A stretch of 64,000 nucleotides of DNA from Burkholderia aenigmatica (GTDB taxonomy: Bacteria > Pseudomonadota > Gammaproteobacteria > Burkholderiales > Burkholderiaceae): NCBI RefSeq assembly GCF_902499175.1, contig NZ_CABVQC010000003.1, positions 1-64,000 on the forward strand, written 5' to 3'. Shown piece after piece: positions 56,002-64,000 of the stretch (its first letter is position 1; every line of letters begins with the position of its first letter). The notes beneath the pieces are model-generated. The model saw nothing but the letters and a program-made list of their open reading frames with translations. It searched no databases and was not told the origin of the DNA. The position numbers and the translations under genes were made by a program.

Positions 56002-56649
56002 CAACAAAAAATCGGGGTCTGACGGCGAAGGCGGGTGTGCGGCGGTGAGCGCGGCCCCCGCTCGCGCGTTGTGCAGGTGCGGAAAAATAATTGAAAGATG
56101 ATTAAAAAAGCTGGAGTTTGTTTAAAACGCATTCTGAAGCGAGCGATCAATCGGGTTAATCGTTGCGGGTGCTGAAGCGATTACGGAATGAAAGAGTATT
56201 GAGCTATGTGATATTCGATGAAACAGGGAAGTCGGCCTGCGAATCGGCGTCACGATTCATTCATGAAAATCCGTTTTAAATAAGCGAATTAAACGAAGTA
56301 ATGCATTGATTTTAAAGGGATGATTGTCTGTTTGTCGGGTGTCGGAAACCGTTCCGCAAACGATTGCACTCACCCTCGAAAGCATTCCGTTTACCATAAA
56401 AAATGCGGGAATAATTTGAATCTACCGAATTTCCTAACAGAGTAGAGGGTATCGTTGGAATGACTTGAGTCAGTAATATTGTCCGTATTAGTATGGCGCC
56501 GCACTACGAGGAATGAATCGATGCCGCCGGTATTGCCGCGGTGCATTGGCCAATCGCGCGATTCGGATTGCGCGCAAACAACCGGCGCAGTCATTGCGCA
56601 CCTGCAGCATGCCGCGACGTCGAGACGCCGCATCCACCGGAGAACGACG
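56002..56649. promoter_or_regulatory. AT-rich region upstream of the rhl operon
   Basis: About 480 bases (56060-56510) are far more AT-rich than anything else in the window, with runs such as TTTTAAATAAGCGAATTAAA and no convincing gene. A weak promoter candidate is TTGAGT near 56466 with TAGTAT about 18 bases later. I could not find a clear lux-type box. The stretch is a likely target for H-NS-like silencing and for the regulators of rhamnolipid synthesis. Confidence 0.5.
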
Positions 56650-57552
56650 ATGCTGACCGAAAAACACGTGGTCCCGCTGCCGAATGGTCTGAAGGTCTAC
56701 GTCGAACGGAACGTGTTCGACCCGGCGTTCGACACGGCGATGCTCGTCAACGGCGCGCTCGCGACGACCGCGTCGTTCGGGCAGACCGTCCAGTATCTCG
56801 GCGAGCGGATCAACACGATCTGCTTCGACCTGCCGTATGCGGGGCAGTCGCGTCAGCACAACCCGGGCTGCTTCATCCTGACGAAGGATGACGAAGCCGC
56901 GATCCTGCAGCATCTGGTCGAACGCTTCGCGCCGTCGTACCTCGTATCGGTGTCGTGGGGCGGCGTCGCGTCGCTGTTCGCGCTTGCGCGCGGCTGCCCG
57001 AGCGTGCGGCGCGCGGCGATCTGCTCGTTCTCGCCGTTCCTGAACGATGCGATGGTCGACTACGTGACGCGCGCCCGCGACCACATCGCGGCCGGCGAGA
57101 ACCTGAAGGCCGCGCAGCTGCTGAACGATACCGTCGGCCGCTACCTGCCGCGCATCATGAAGCTGTACAACTACCGCTACCTCACGCGCCTGCCGCGCGA
57201 CGAGCAGGACCAGGTCGCGTTTCACGTCGACCAGATCCTGTCGCTGCAGCCCGAGCGCTACTTCAGCGAGTTCTCGAACATCGGCTGCGAACTGCTGTTC
57301 CTGAACGGCGAGCGCGACGAATACACGACGCCCGCCGACGTGCGCCAGCTCGGCGCGCACGTGCCGCGCGCGCGGTTCGCGACGGTGCCCGACGCCGGCC
57401 ATTTCCTCGACATCGAAGGCCGCGCGCAGCGCGAATACACGCGCTCGGCGCTGCTCGACTTTTTCTGCGGCGGGTCGTCGCTTGCCGCAGGCATCGCGCT
57501 CGCCGCTGCGCAGGTGTGCGTGCCCGCACCGATGCACGCGCTGTCGTCGTGA
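56650..57552 (+). CDS. rhlA: HAA synthase RhlA
   Basis: The 300-residue alpha/beta-hydrolase-fold enzyme joins two 3-hydroxyacyl units into the lipid part of rhamnolipids. The triad positions are S102 (SVSWGG), D223 (NGERDEYTT) and H251 (PDAGHFLD), the same numbering as I recall for Pseudomonas aeruginosa RhlA. GGAGA lies ahead of ATG 56650. It is the first gene of the rhl operon. Burkholderia RhlA usually prefers longer chains (C14) than Pseudomonas. Confidence 0.95.
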   Translation: MLTEKHVVPLPNGLKVYVERNVFDPAFDTAMLVNGALATTASFGQTVQYLGERINTICFDLPYAGQSRQHNPGCFILTKDDEAAILQHLVERFAPSYLVSVSWGGVASLFALARGCPSVRRAAICSFSPFLNDAMVDYVTRARDHIAAGENLKAAQLLNDTVGRYLPRIMKLYNYRYLTRLPRDEQDQVAFHVDQILSLQPERYFSEFSNIGCELLFLNGERDEYTTPADVRQLGAHVPRARFATVPDAGHFLDIEGRAQREYTRSALLDFFCGGSSLAAGIALAAAQVCVPAPMHALSS

Positions 57553-57619
57553 CACCGCACGCGGGGCGGCCGGTACGCCCGACGCATCCGAATTCCCATC
57601 CCAACGAGGCAGGCCAGCC

Positions 57620-58189
57620 GTGAATATCGTTCAGACCATCGCCATCGTCGTTCCGTGGGCCGCGTGGCTCGCCTACTGGATCGTCACCTCGCAAGGCGCG
57701 AAGACGACCGTGCGCAAGGAAGCGTCGCGCTCGCGCACGCTGCAGTCGATTCCGCTGATCGTCGGCGGCGCGCTGATCATCCTGCCCGATCCGTCGTGGC
57801 AGGCGCTCGTGCCCGACTGGCAGCGTTTCGGCATGCAGGCGCAGGGCGGGCTCGCGGTGCTGGTGGCCGGCCTGCTGTTCTCGGTGTGGGCGCGGCTGCA
57901 CCTCGGCACGAACTGGAGCGTGTCGGTCACGCTGAAGGAAGACCATGAACTCGTCCGCACGGGGCCGTATGGGCTCGTGCGTCACCCGATCTATACGGGC
58001 TGCCTGATCGCGCTCGTCGGCGCCGCGCTGATCGGCGGCGAATGGCGCGGCGCGATCGGCGTGCTGCTCGTGTTCGCGTCGCTCGCGTACAAGGTGCGCG
58101 TCGAGGAGAGCTGGCTGACCGGGTATTTCGGGCCGGCGTACACGCAGTACCGCCGCGAGGTCGCGGCGCTGATTCCCGGCTTCTACTGA
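57620..58189 (+). CDS. Isoprenylcysteine carboxyl methyltransferase (ICMT)-family protein
   Basis: The 189-residue membrane protein has four to five hydrophobic spans and the ICMT/PEMT core near the C-terminus: LVRTGPYGLVRHPIYTGCL (SAM-binding side) and the RVEESWLTGYFGPAYTQYRR motif. It starts with GTG 57620. Such enzymes methylate carboxyl groups of lipids at the membrane. Its position between rhlA and rhlB suggests methylation of the HAA or rhamnolipid carboxylate. The well-known B. pseudomallei/B. thailandensis rhl order has, as far as I recall, no such gene at this position. Confidence 0.85.
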   Translation: MNIVQTIAIVVPWAAWLAYWIVTSQGAKTTVRKEASRSRTLQSIPLIVGGALIILPDPSWQALVPDWQRFGMQAQGGLAVLVAGLLFSVWARLHLGTNWSVSVTLKEDHELVRTGPYGLVRHPIYTGCLIALVGAALIGGEWRGAIGVLLVFASLAYKVRVEESWLTGYFGPAYTQYRREVAALIPGFY

Positions 58190-58206
58190 CACCCGCGAGG
58201 CGCGCG

Positions 58207-59490
58207 ATGGCGAAGATGATCGTGACCGCGATCGGTTCGGCGGGCGACGTGCATCCGCTGCTCGGCGTCGCGCGCACGCTCGCGGCGCGCGGTCACGACG
58301 TCGTGTTCTGCACGCACGCGCCATTCGAGGCAACTGTGCGCCGTTGCGGGTTCGCGTTCGTGCCGATCGGCACCGCGGCCGAATACGAGGCCGCGATGGC
58401 GAACCCCGCGCTGTGGGATTCGCGCACGTCGTTTCGCACGCTGTGGCAGGTGATCGCGCCGACGCTGCGCCCGCATTACGACACGCTGCGCGCGCTGACC
58501 GACGGCGATACGGTGCTCGTCGGCACGCTGTGGGCGTTCTCCGCGCGCTTCATGCAGGAATTGCACGGCATGCCGTACGTGTCGGTGCAGGTGTCGCCGT
58601 CGACGCTGCTGTCCGCGCATGCGCCGCCGACGCACCCGCGCCTGACGATTCCCGCGCGCTGGCCGTTGCCGGTGAAGGCGGCGCTGATGACGCTGATCGA
58701 GCGGCAGGTGCTCGATCGCACCTGCGGCCCCGCGCTCAACGCGGTGCGCCACGCGCTCGGGCTCGCGCCGGCGCGGCGCGTGCTGGGCCGCTGGCTGCAT
58801 TCGACCGACGGCGTGCTGTGCCTGTTTCCCGGCTGGTTCGCGCCGCCGCAGCCGGACTGGCCGTCGAATCATCTGCAAAGCGGCTTCCCGTTGTTCAACG
58901 ATATTGCGACTCCCGAAGAAGATGTGGCACTCGATGCGTATCTCGCGGCCGGTGAACCCCCGGTCGTGTTCACGGCCGGTTCGACACGCGTCGATCACGC
59001 GGCCTATGCGCACGCGGTGGCGGACGCGCTGCGCACGACCGGCGCGCGCGGGATCCTGCTGACGCCGCACGATGCGGCGCCGGACAGCGACCGGTTGCTC
59101 GTGCGCCGCTTCGTGCCGATGCGCACGCTGCTGCCGCGCTGCCGCGCACTCGTGCATCACGGCGGGATCGGCACGGCGGCGCTTGCGTTCGAAGCCGGGA
59201 TCGCGCAGGTCGTCACGCCGTTCGCCCACGACCAGTTCGACAACGCGCAACGGGTCGCCGTGAGCGGCTGCGGCGTGCGGGTCGACGGCCCGATCGACGG
59301 CGCGCGGCTCGGCGCAGCGCTCGCGCGCGTGCTTGATGAGCCCGCGTTTGCCGCGCACGCGACGCGTACACGCGCACTGCTGGCGGCCGAGCGGGATGGT
59401 TGCGAAGCCGCCGCCGATTTCATCGAACGGTTCGCGCCGCCGCGCGGGCGAGCGGCCGCGCGGCCCGAAGTCGTGGTGGCCGGCGCATGA
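58207..59490 (+). CDS. rhlB: Rhamnosyltransferase 1 RhlB
   Basis: The 427-residue GT1-type enzyme adds dTDP-L-rhamnose to HAA to make mono-rhamnolipid. It begins MIVTAIGSAGDVHPLLGVAR, and the nucleotide-sugar site includes VHHGGIGTAALAFEAGIAQV and PFAHDQFDNAQRV. The start at 58207 is 17 bases after the methyltransferase. Its ATG-TGA overlap with the next gene shows translational coupling. Confidence 0.93.
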   Translation: MAKMIVTAIGSAGDVHPLLGVARTLAARGHDVVFCTHAPFEATVRRCGFAFVPIGTAAEYEAAMANPALWDSRTSFRTLWQVIAPTLRPHYDTLRALTDGDTVLVGTLWAFSARFMQELHGMPYVSVQVSPSTLLSAHAPPTHPRLTIPARWPLPVKAALMTLIERQVLDRTCGPALNAVRHALGLAPARRVLGRWLHSTDGVLCLFPGWFAPPQPDWPSNHLQSGFPLFNDIATPEEDVALDAYLAAGEPPVVFTAGSTRVDHAAYAHAVADALRTTGARGILLTPHDAAPDSDRLLVRRFVPMRTLLPRCRALVHHGGIGTAALAFEAGIAQVVTPFAHDQFDNAQRVAVSGCGVRVDGPIDGARLGAALARVLDEPAFAAHATRTRALLAAERDGCEAAADFIERFAPPRGRAAARPEVVVAGA

Positions 59491-61082
59491 GCACCGCGTC
59501 GCCGTTTCGCGACGGGCCTGTCGCGCCATCCGCGTTCGACGTGCCGGCCCCCGTGCCGGCCGCGCAGCCGGTGCGCGGCCTCCGGCTCGCGCTGCTGACG
59601 TTCGCGCTGTCGCTCGCGACTTTCATCGAGGTGCTCGATTCGACCGTGACGAACGTCGCGGTGCCGGCGATCTCCGGCAGTCTCGGCGTCTCGAACAGCC
59701 AGGGCACGTGGGTGATCAGCTCGTATTCGGTCGCGGCTGCGATCGCGGTGCCGCTGACGGGCTGGCTTGCGCGCCGCGTCGGCGAGTTGCGGCTGTTCGT
59801 CGGCGCGGTGCTGCTGTTCACGCTGACGTCGCTGCTGTGCGGGCTCGCGCGCGACCTGCACGTGCTCGTGATCTGCCGCGCGCTGCAGGGGCTGTTTTCG
59901 GGGCCGATGGTGCCGCTGTCGCAGACGATCCTGCTGCGCACGTTCCCGCCGGACAAGCGCACGATCGCACTCGCGCTGTGGGCGATGACGGTGCTGCTCG
60001 CGCCGATCTTCGGGCCGGTGGTCGGCGGCTGGATCGTCGACAACTTCTCGTGGCCGTGGATCTTCCTGATCAATTTGCCGATCGGACTGTTCTCGTTCGC
60101 GGTCTGCACCGCGATGCTGCGCCCGGATGCGCAACGCGGCGCGGCCGGCCCGGTCGACGTGCCGGGCATCGTGCTGCTCGTGATCGGCGTCGGCTCGCTG
60201 CAGGCGATGCTCGATCTCGGCCACGATCGCGGCTGGTTCGGGTCGCCGCTGATCGTCACGCTCGCGGTGGTCGCGGGGCTGTCGATCGTGTCGCTGCTGA
60301 TCTGGGAGGCGGGCGAAGCGCATCCCGTCGTCGATCTGAGCCTGTTCCGCGATCGCACGTTCTCATTCTGCGTGCTGATCATCTCGCTCGGGATGATGAG
60401 CTTCTCGGTGGTCGGCGTCGTGTTCCCGCTGTGGATGCAGGCCGTGATGGGCTACAACGCGTTTCACGCGGGGCTCGCCACCGCGTCGCTCGGCGTGCTC
60501 GCGCTGGTGTTCTCGATCGTCGTCGGGCTCCATGCGCATCGCTTCGACGCACGCGTGCTGGCGACCTTCGGCTTCCTCGTGTTCGCGGCCGTGCTCGCGT
60601 GGGATGCGCATTTCACGCTGAAGATGACGTTCGCGCAGATCGCCGCGCCGGGGCTGATCCAGGGGATCGGGCTGCCGTGCTTCTTCATTCCGCTGACCGC
60701 CGCGACGCTGTCGCGCATTCCGGACGACCGGCTCGCGGCCGCGTCGAGCCTGTCGAATTTCCTGCGCACGCTGTCGGCCGCGTTCGGCACCGCGATGAGC
60801 GTGACGCTGTGGGACAACCGCGCGACCTATCACTACGATGTCGTGTCGCAATCCGTCACGCAGGCATCGGCGAATACGCAGCGCTTCGTGCACACGCTGA
60901 ACGGGATGGGGGTGGACGGCGTGCGCGAGCTATCCACGCTGCACCAGGTCGTGATGCAGCAGGCGTACATGATGGCGACCAACGACATGTTCTGGATGGC
61001 GAGCATGACGTGTCTCGCGCTCGCGGCGATGATGTGGCTGACGCGGCCGAAGCGCGGCGCGGCGGCGTCGTTCGGGCATTGA
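59487..61082 (+). CDS. EmrB/QacA-type MFS exporter of the rhl operon
   Basis: The 531-residue protein has 14 hydrophobic spans and the drug:H+ antiporter-2 motifs (LDSTVTNVAVPAISGSLG, GWLARRVGELRLF, LAPIFGPVVGGWIVD). With the outer-membrane factor and the membrane-fusion protein at the end of this operon it can form an EmrAB-TolC-like tripartite pump, probably for rhamnolipids. It overlaps rhlB by four bases. Confidence 0.93.
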   Translation: MSTASPFRDGPVAPSAFDVPAPVPAAQPVRGLRLALLTFALSLATFIEVLDSTVTNVAVPAISGSLGVSNSQGTWVISSYSVAAAIAVPLTGWLARRVGELRLFVGAVLLFTLTSLLCGLARDLHVLVICRALQGLFSGPMVPLSQTILLRTFPPDKRTIALALWAMTVLLAPIFGPVVGGWIVDNFSWPWIFLINLPIGLFSFAVCTAMLRPDAQRGAAGPVDVPGIVLLVIGVGSLQAMLDLGHDRGWFGSPLIVTLAVVAGLSIVSLLIWEAGEAHPVVDLSLFRDRTFSFCVLIISLGMMSFSVVGVVFPLWMQAVMGYNAFHAGLATASLGVLALVFSIVVGLHAHRFDARVLATFGFLVFAAVLAWDAHFTLKMTFAQIAAPGLIQGIGLPCFFIPLTAATLSRIPDDRLAAASSLSNFLRTLSAAFGTAMSVTLWDNRATYHYDVVSQSVTQASANTQRFVHTLNGMGVDGVRELSTLHQVVMQQAYMMATNDMFWMASMTCLALAAMMWLTRPKRGAAASFGH

Positions 61083-61092
61083 GGAGAGGAAC

Positions 61093-62031
61093 ATGACGAC
61101 ACTCGGCGCACTCGTGATCCTGTATCACCCGAGCGATGCACAGCTCGACGCGCTCGGCGCGTGGCGGCATGCGTGCGACGCATTGCTCGTCGTCGACAAC
61201 ACGCCGCAGCCCGATGCGCGCGCCCGCGCGCTGTGCGCGCGCGAAGGCATCGCGCTGCTGCATCATGGCAACCGCGGCGGGATCGCGGGCGCGTACAACG
61301 CGGGGCTCGCGGCGCTGTTTCGCGACCGCATCGATGCCGTCGCGCTGTTCGACCAGGATTCGTCGGTGCCGGCCGCGTATTTCCCCGCGATGCGCGACGT
61401 CTGCGCGGGGCTCGCGGGGCGTGCGTTCCTGGCCGGCCCGCGCATTTTCGACGAGAACGCGCGCAGTTTCCTGCCCGAACTCTCGACCAACGGGATCGGG
61501 CTGCGCCGCCTGCGCATCGAGCCGGGCGCGCCGCTGCAGCGCTGCGCATTCCTGATCTCGTCGGGCTGCGTCGTGTCGCGCGACGCGTTCGACGTGCTCG
61601 GCCGCTTCGACGAGACGCTGTTCATCGATCACGTCGACACCGAATACAGCTTCCGCGCGCTGGCGCGCAACGTGCCGCTCTATGTCGTGCCGTCGCTGGT
61701 GCTGCCGCACCGGATCGGCGCGAAGCAGCGTCACGCGATCGGCCCTTTTGAAATGACGTCGATGAATCACTCGTGGCAACGGCGCTATTACAGCGCACGC
61801 AATGCGGTGCAACTCGGGATGCAGTACGGGCTGCGCTTTCCGGTGGCGATCGTGCCGAACCTGCTGACCCTGTGGCAGGTCGTGCAGATCGCGCTCGTCG
61901 AACGCGACAAGCGCGCGAAGCTCGCCGGCATCCTGTTCGGCGTCGCGGACGGCCTGTTCGGCCGGCTCGGCCCGCTCGAACGCACGCGGCCGCGTCTCGC
62001 CGCGCGTGCGCAGCGCGTTCAGCAGGGATGA
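61093..62031 (+). CDS. rhlC: Rhamnosyltransferase 2 RhlC
   Basis: The 312-residue GT2-family enzyme adds the second rhamnose. Key features are LVVDNTPQPD, GNRGGIAGAYNAGLAALF, the metal-binding FDQDSS and FIDHVDTEYSFRA. GAGGAG precedes the ATG. It follows the exporter gene by 10 bases, the arrangement known from Burkholderia rhl operons. Confidence 0.94.
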   Translation: MTTLGALVILYHPSDAQLDALGAWRHACDALLVVDNTPQPDARARALCAREGIALLHHGNRGGIAGAYNAGLAALFRDRIDAVALFDQDSSVPAAYFPAMRDVCAGLAGRAFLAGPRIFDENARSFLPELSTNGIGLRRLRIEPGAPLQRCAFLISSGCVVSRDAFDVLGRFDETLFIDHVDTEYSFRALARNVPLYVVPSLVLPHRIGAKQRHAIGPFEMTSMNHSWQRRYYSARNAVQLGMQYGLRFPVAIVPNLLTLWQVVQIALVERDKRAKLAGILFGVADGLFGRLGPLERTRPRLAARAQRVQQG

Positions 62032-62039
62032 GGGGCGCG

Positions 62040-63917
62040 ATGCGGGGTGTGAAAGAGACGGTGGATCGGGCGCGTGGCGTGAAGGGCGGCTCGATGATGA
62101 TCGTCGCCGCGGCGGTGTCGCTGGCGTTGAGCGGATGCGTGCCGTCGGGCTTCCTGCCGTCGCTGTCGTTGCGCGCGCCGGCCGACGATGCGCTCGCGCA
62201 TACGGCCGGCCCCGGCGTGAACGGCGCGTGGCCTGCGCCCGACTGGGTGAAGCAGCTGCGGGATCCGCAACTCGACGCACTGGTCGCCGAGGCATCGCAG
62301 CACAACCCCGACCTGCAGGTCGCGCAGGCACGGCTGCGGATCGCGCAGGCGCAGCTTCAGCAGTTCGATTCGTTGACGGGGCTGACGGGCACGGCCGGCG
62401 CGACGGTCAGCCGCGCGCGCATGCCGAAGCCGGGCAACGACGTCGCCGACGTATCGGCCGGCGGCTATCGTGTACCCGTCGAGATCTTCGGCGATCCGAA
62501 CACCTCGCCATCGTCGGTGTTCGTCGGGCTGACCTACCAGCTCGACCTGTGGGGGAAGAACCGCGCCGCGACGAAAAGCCTGATGTCGCTGCGCGAAGCG
62601 GCGCGGGTCGAGGCCGAGCAGGTGCGGCTCACGCTCGCGGTGGCGATCGTCACCGTGTACTGCCAGCTCGACCAGGCCTATGCGACGCAGGAGCTGCTGC
62701 AGCAGAAACTGAAGGTCAGCCAGCGCGTGACGACCGTGTTGCGCGAGCGCACCGCGCGCGGGCTCGACAATGCGTACGACGCGAGCGACGCATCGATCAA
62801 GCGCAGCAAGCTGCTCGCGCAGATCGCGCTGAACGACGAGCAGATCAAGCTTGCGCAATTGCAGCTCGGCGTGCTGTCTGGCCGCGGCCCCGAGCGCGGG
62901 CTCGTGCTGCAACGGCCGCGCGTCGGCGCATTCGCGGGCGGCGCGCTGCCTGCGCGGCTGCCGGCCGATCTCCTGGGTCGCCGGCCCGACATCGTCGCCG
63001 CACGGTTGCGAGTCGAGGCCGCGTTCGCGAATGCCGATTCGACGCGCGCGCAGTTCTATCCGGACGTGAACCTCGTCGCGCTCGGCGGCGTGTTCGCGCT
63101 GACGCCCGCGTCGCTGTTCTCGCGCGATGCGCTCGCCGGTTCCATCGGCCCGGCGATCTCGCTGCCGATCTTCGATCGCGGCCGGCTGAAGGCCAAGCTC
63201 GGTGCGGATGTCGCGCAGGCCGACGTCGCGATCGGGTTGTACAACAAGACCGTCGATGATGCGCTCGGGCAGGTCGCGCAGATCGTCACGTCGCTGCAGA
63301 CGTCGCAGACGCTCGTCGCGGAGCAGCAGGACGCGGTAGCGGCCGCGCAGAAGATCGTGGAGATCGCGACCGACCGTCACCGGCGCGGCGTGCTGATGCA
63401 GAAGGATGTGGATGTCGCGGATCTCACGCTGATCGACGAGCGCGCGCAGATGATCGCATTGCTCGGCCGGCAGCGGACGCTGCGCGTCGGGCTGATCGGC
63501 GCGCTGGGCGGCGGATTCGATGCGGGCGCAACGGTCGCGCAGGCGCAGGCCGGGCATCGCGCGCGTGGCGGGGCGGCGAAGCGAGGCGCTTCGACTGTCG
63601 CGCCCGCTGCGACCGCCGTGGCTGCGGCGACCGTCACGCCCGTACCGACCGCTGCCGCGACCGCGAGCCGATCGATGGCGGGGCCGTCGGCCGATGCGCG
63701 GGCGGCGAGTGCGGCCGTGCCGCAGGCCGTCGCTGCATCGAATGCGGGGGCGGCACGGCGCGACGACGTGGCACGCACGCCGGCTGTCGGTGCGACACCT
63801 CGCGGCACCCCCGTTCTCGCGCGCGCGGCCGCGGTGAATTCGGCGCCGAGCCCGTCGGTCATACCGCCGATCCCCCTGTTCCAGCACGATCGTCTGATCG
63901 TTACGCAAAGCGACTGA
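62040..63917 (+). CDS. NodT/OprM-type outer-membrane efflux lipoprotein with an Ala-rich tail
   Basis: The 625-residue protein has a lipoprotein signal (VAAAVSLALSGC) and the TolC/NodT double repeat (VKQLRDPQLDALVAEA... RADLLGRRPDIVAARL-type landmarks, ending DVADLTLIDERAQMIALLGR). After about residue 500 comes an unusual tail of some 125 residues rich in Ala, Pro and Thr that normal members lack. An alternative ATG at 62028 overlaps the rhlC stop. It forms the outer channel of the rhl exporter. Confidence 0.9.
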   Translation: MRGVKETVDRARGVKGGSMMIVAAAVSLALSGCVPSGFLPSLSLRAPADDALAHTAGPGVNGAWPAPDWVKQLRDPQLDALVAEASQHNPDLQVAQARLRIAQAQLQQFDSLTGLTGTAGATVSRARMPKPGNDVADVSAGGYRVPVEIFGDPNTSPSSVFVGLTYQLDLWGKNRAATKSLMSLREAARVEAEQVRLTLAVAIVTVYCQLDQAYATQELLQQKLKVSQRVTTVLRERTARGLDNAYDASDASIKRSKLLAQIALNDEQIKLAQLQLGVLSGRGPERGLVLQRPRVGAFAGGALPARLPADLLGRRPDIVAARLRVEAAFANADSTRAQFYPDVNLVALGGVFALTPASLFSRDALAGSIGPAISLPIFDRGRLKAKLGADVAQADVAIGLYNKTVDDALGQVAQIVTSLQTSQTLVAEQQDAVAAAQKIVEIATDRHRRGVLMQKDVDVADLTLIDERAQMIALLGRQRTLRVGLIGALGGGFDAGATVAQAQAGHRARGGAAKRGASTVAPAATAVAAATVTPVPTAAATASRSMAGPSADARAASAAVPQAVAASNAGAARRDDVARTPAVGATPRGTPVLARAAAVNSAPSPSVIPPIPLFQHDRLIVTQSD

Positions 63918-64000
63918 TGCACCACGACAACCTTCATACCGCCGCGCCGCCGGCTGCCCTGAACGACCCGGCACTCGACGCGCGCCGCGCGACGCGCCGC
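63917..64000 (+). CDS. Start of a probable EmrA/HlyD-type membrane-fusion protein (runs off the window)
   Basis: Only 28 codons are present (MHHDNLHTAAPPAALNDPAL, then an Arg-rich stretch). No domain can be seen. The ATG overlaps the TGA of the outer-membrane factor, and rhl operons of related species carry an emrA-like gene here, so that is the likely identity. Confidence 0.55.
   Translation, partial: MHHDNLHTAAPPAALNDPALDARRATRR

Noticed and set aside
56440-56500. Lux-type box upstream of rhlA
   Set aside because: No stretch shows the two conserved arms at the right spacing; calling one would be forcing the match.
1-64000. CRISPR array, tRNA or rRNA genes
   Set aside because: I saw no regularly spaced repeats, no tRNA-like cloverleaf with an intact TTCGA loop, and no rRNA sequence in the window.

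Overview
The window is high-GC (roughly two thirds G+C), densely packed, and reads as a secondary replicon of a Burkholderia, most likely the B. cepacia complex. The basis is the gene content and protein style: a rhamnolipid operon, betIBA, tandem DUF2957 and PraB-like secreted proteins, and a PQQ alcohol oxidation locus. Species cannot be fixed from sequence reading alone.

Bases 1-15354 form one coherent PQQ-dependent alcohol oxidation locus. On the minus strand there is the 5' end of an acetyl-CoA synthetase gene, then (in transcription order from 5646) a PQQ alcohol dehydrogenase carrying the lanthanide-type Asp-Tyr-Asp motif, a fused periplasmic binding protein/cytochrome c, a HiPIP, and an RpoD-like sigma factor. 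Divergent from the dehydrogenase is a TonB-dependent receptor. Further right are an S33 peptidase-like hydrolase, an AcoR-type sigma-54 activator and pqqABCDE. I find five sigma-54 -24/-12 elements, upstream of acs, the dehydrogenase operon, the TonB receptor, the activator gene and pqqA. Matching dyads or half-sites with core GGTGTTGCA lie 100-205 bp upstream of the start sites of four of them. This reads as a single sigma-54 regulon covering dehydrogenase, cofactor, electron carriers, import receptor and product assimilation.

Bases 15355-21350 are an accessory zone. They hold an exbD remnant, a 70-bp repeat copied from the 3' end of a helix-turn-helix gene, an MFS transporter, a hydrolase with an Ala at the nucleophile position, an unknown protein, and a divergent HTH/unknown gene pair. 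Bases 21442-27131 carry small metabolic and regulatory genes, including an aldo/keto reductase broken by one in-frame TGA and a DinB-like gene behind a perfect 12-bp inverted repeat.

Bases 27415-36902 look like a catabolic cluster for a quaternary ammonium compound: Rieske oxygenase, GMC oxidoreductase, ferredoxin-type reductase, choline/betaine-type binding protein, SDR, class II aldolase, aldehyde dehydrogenase and a GlxA-type AraC regulator. Next come a di-iron-type MBL gene disrupted by a 19-bp tandem duplication, an MFS transporter, an ABC-2 exporter and a cupin.

Bases 42924-48070 encode secreted and outer-membrane proteins: two DUF2957 lipoproteins, OmpW and two tandem PraB-like proteins. 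Bases 49808-52032 hold a GT28-like glycolipid glycosyltransferase, a membrane protein and a periplasmic dual-specificity phosphatase, closed by a strong bidirectional terminator. Then come betIBA (minus) and, after an AT-rich gap, the rhl operon: rhlA, an ICMT-family methyltransferase, rhlB, an MFS exporter, rhlC, a NodT-type outer-membrane factor and the start of a membrane-fusion protein that runs off the end. The methyltransferase between rhlA and rhlB suggests a carboxyl-methylated rhamnolipid product.
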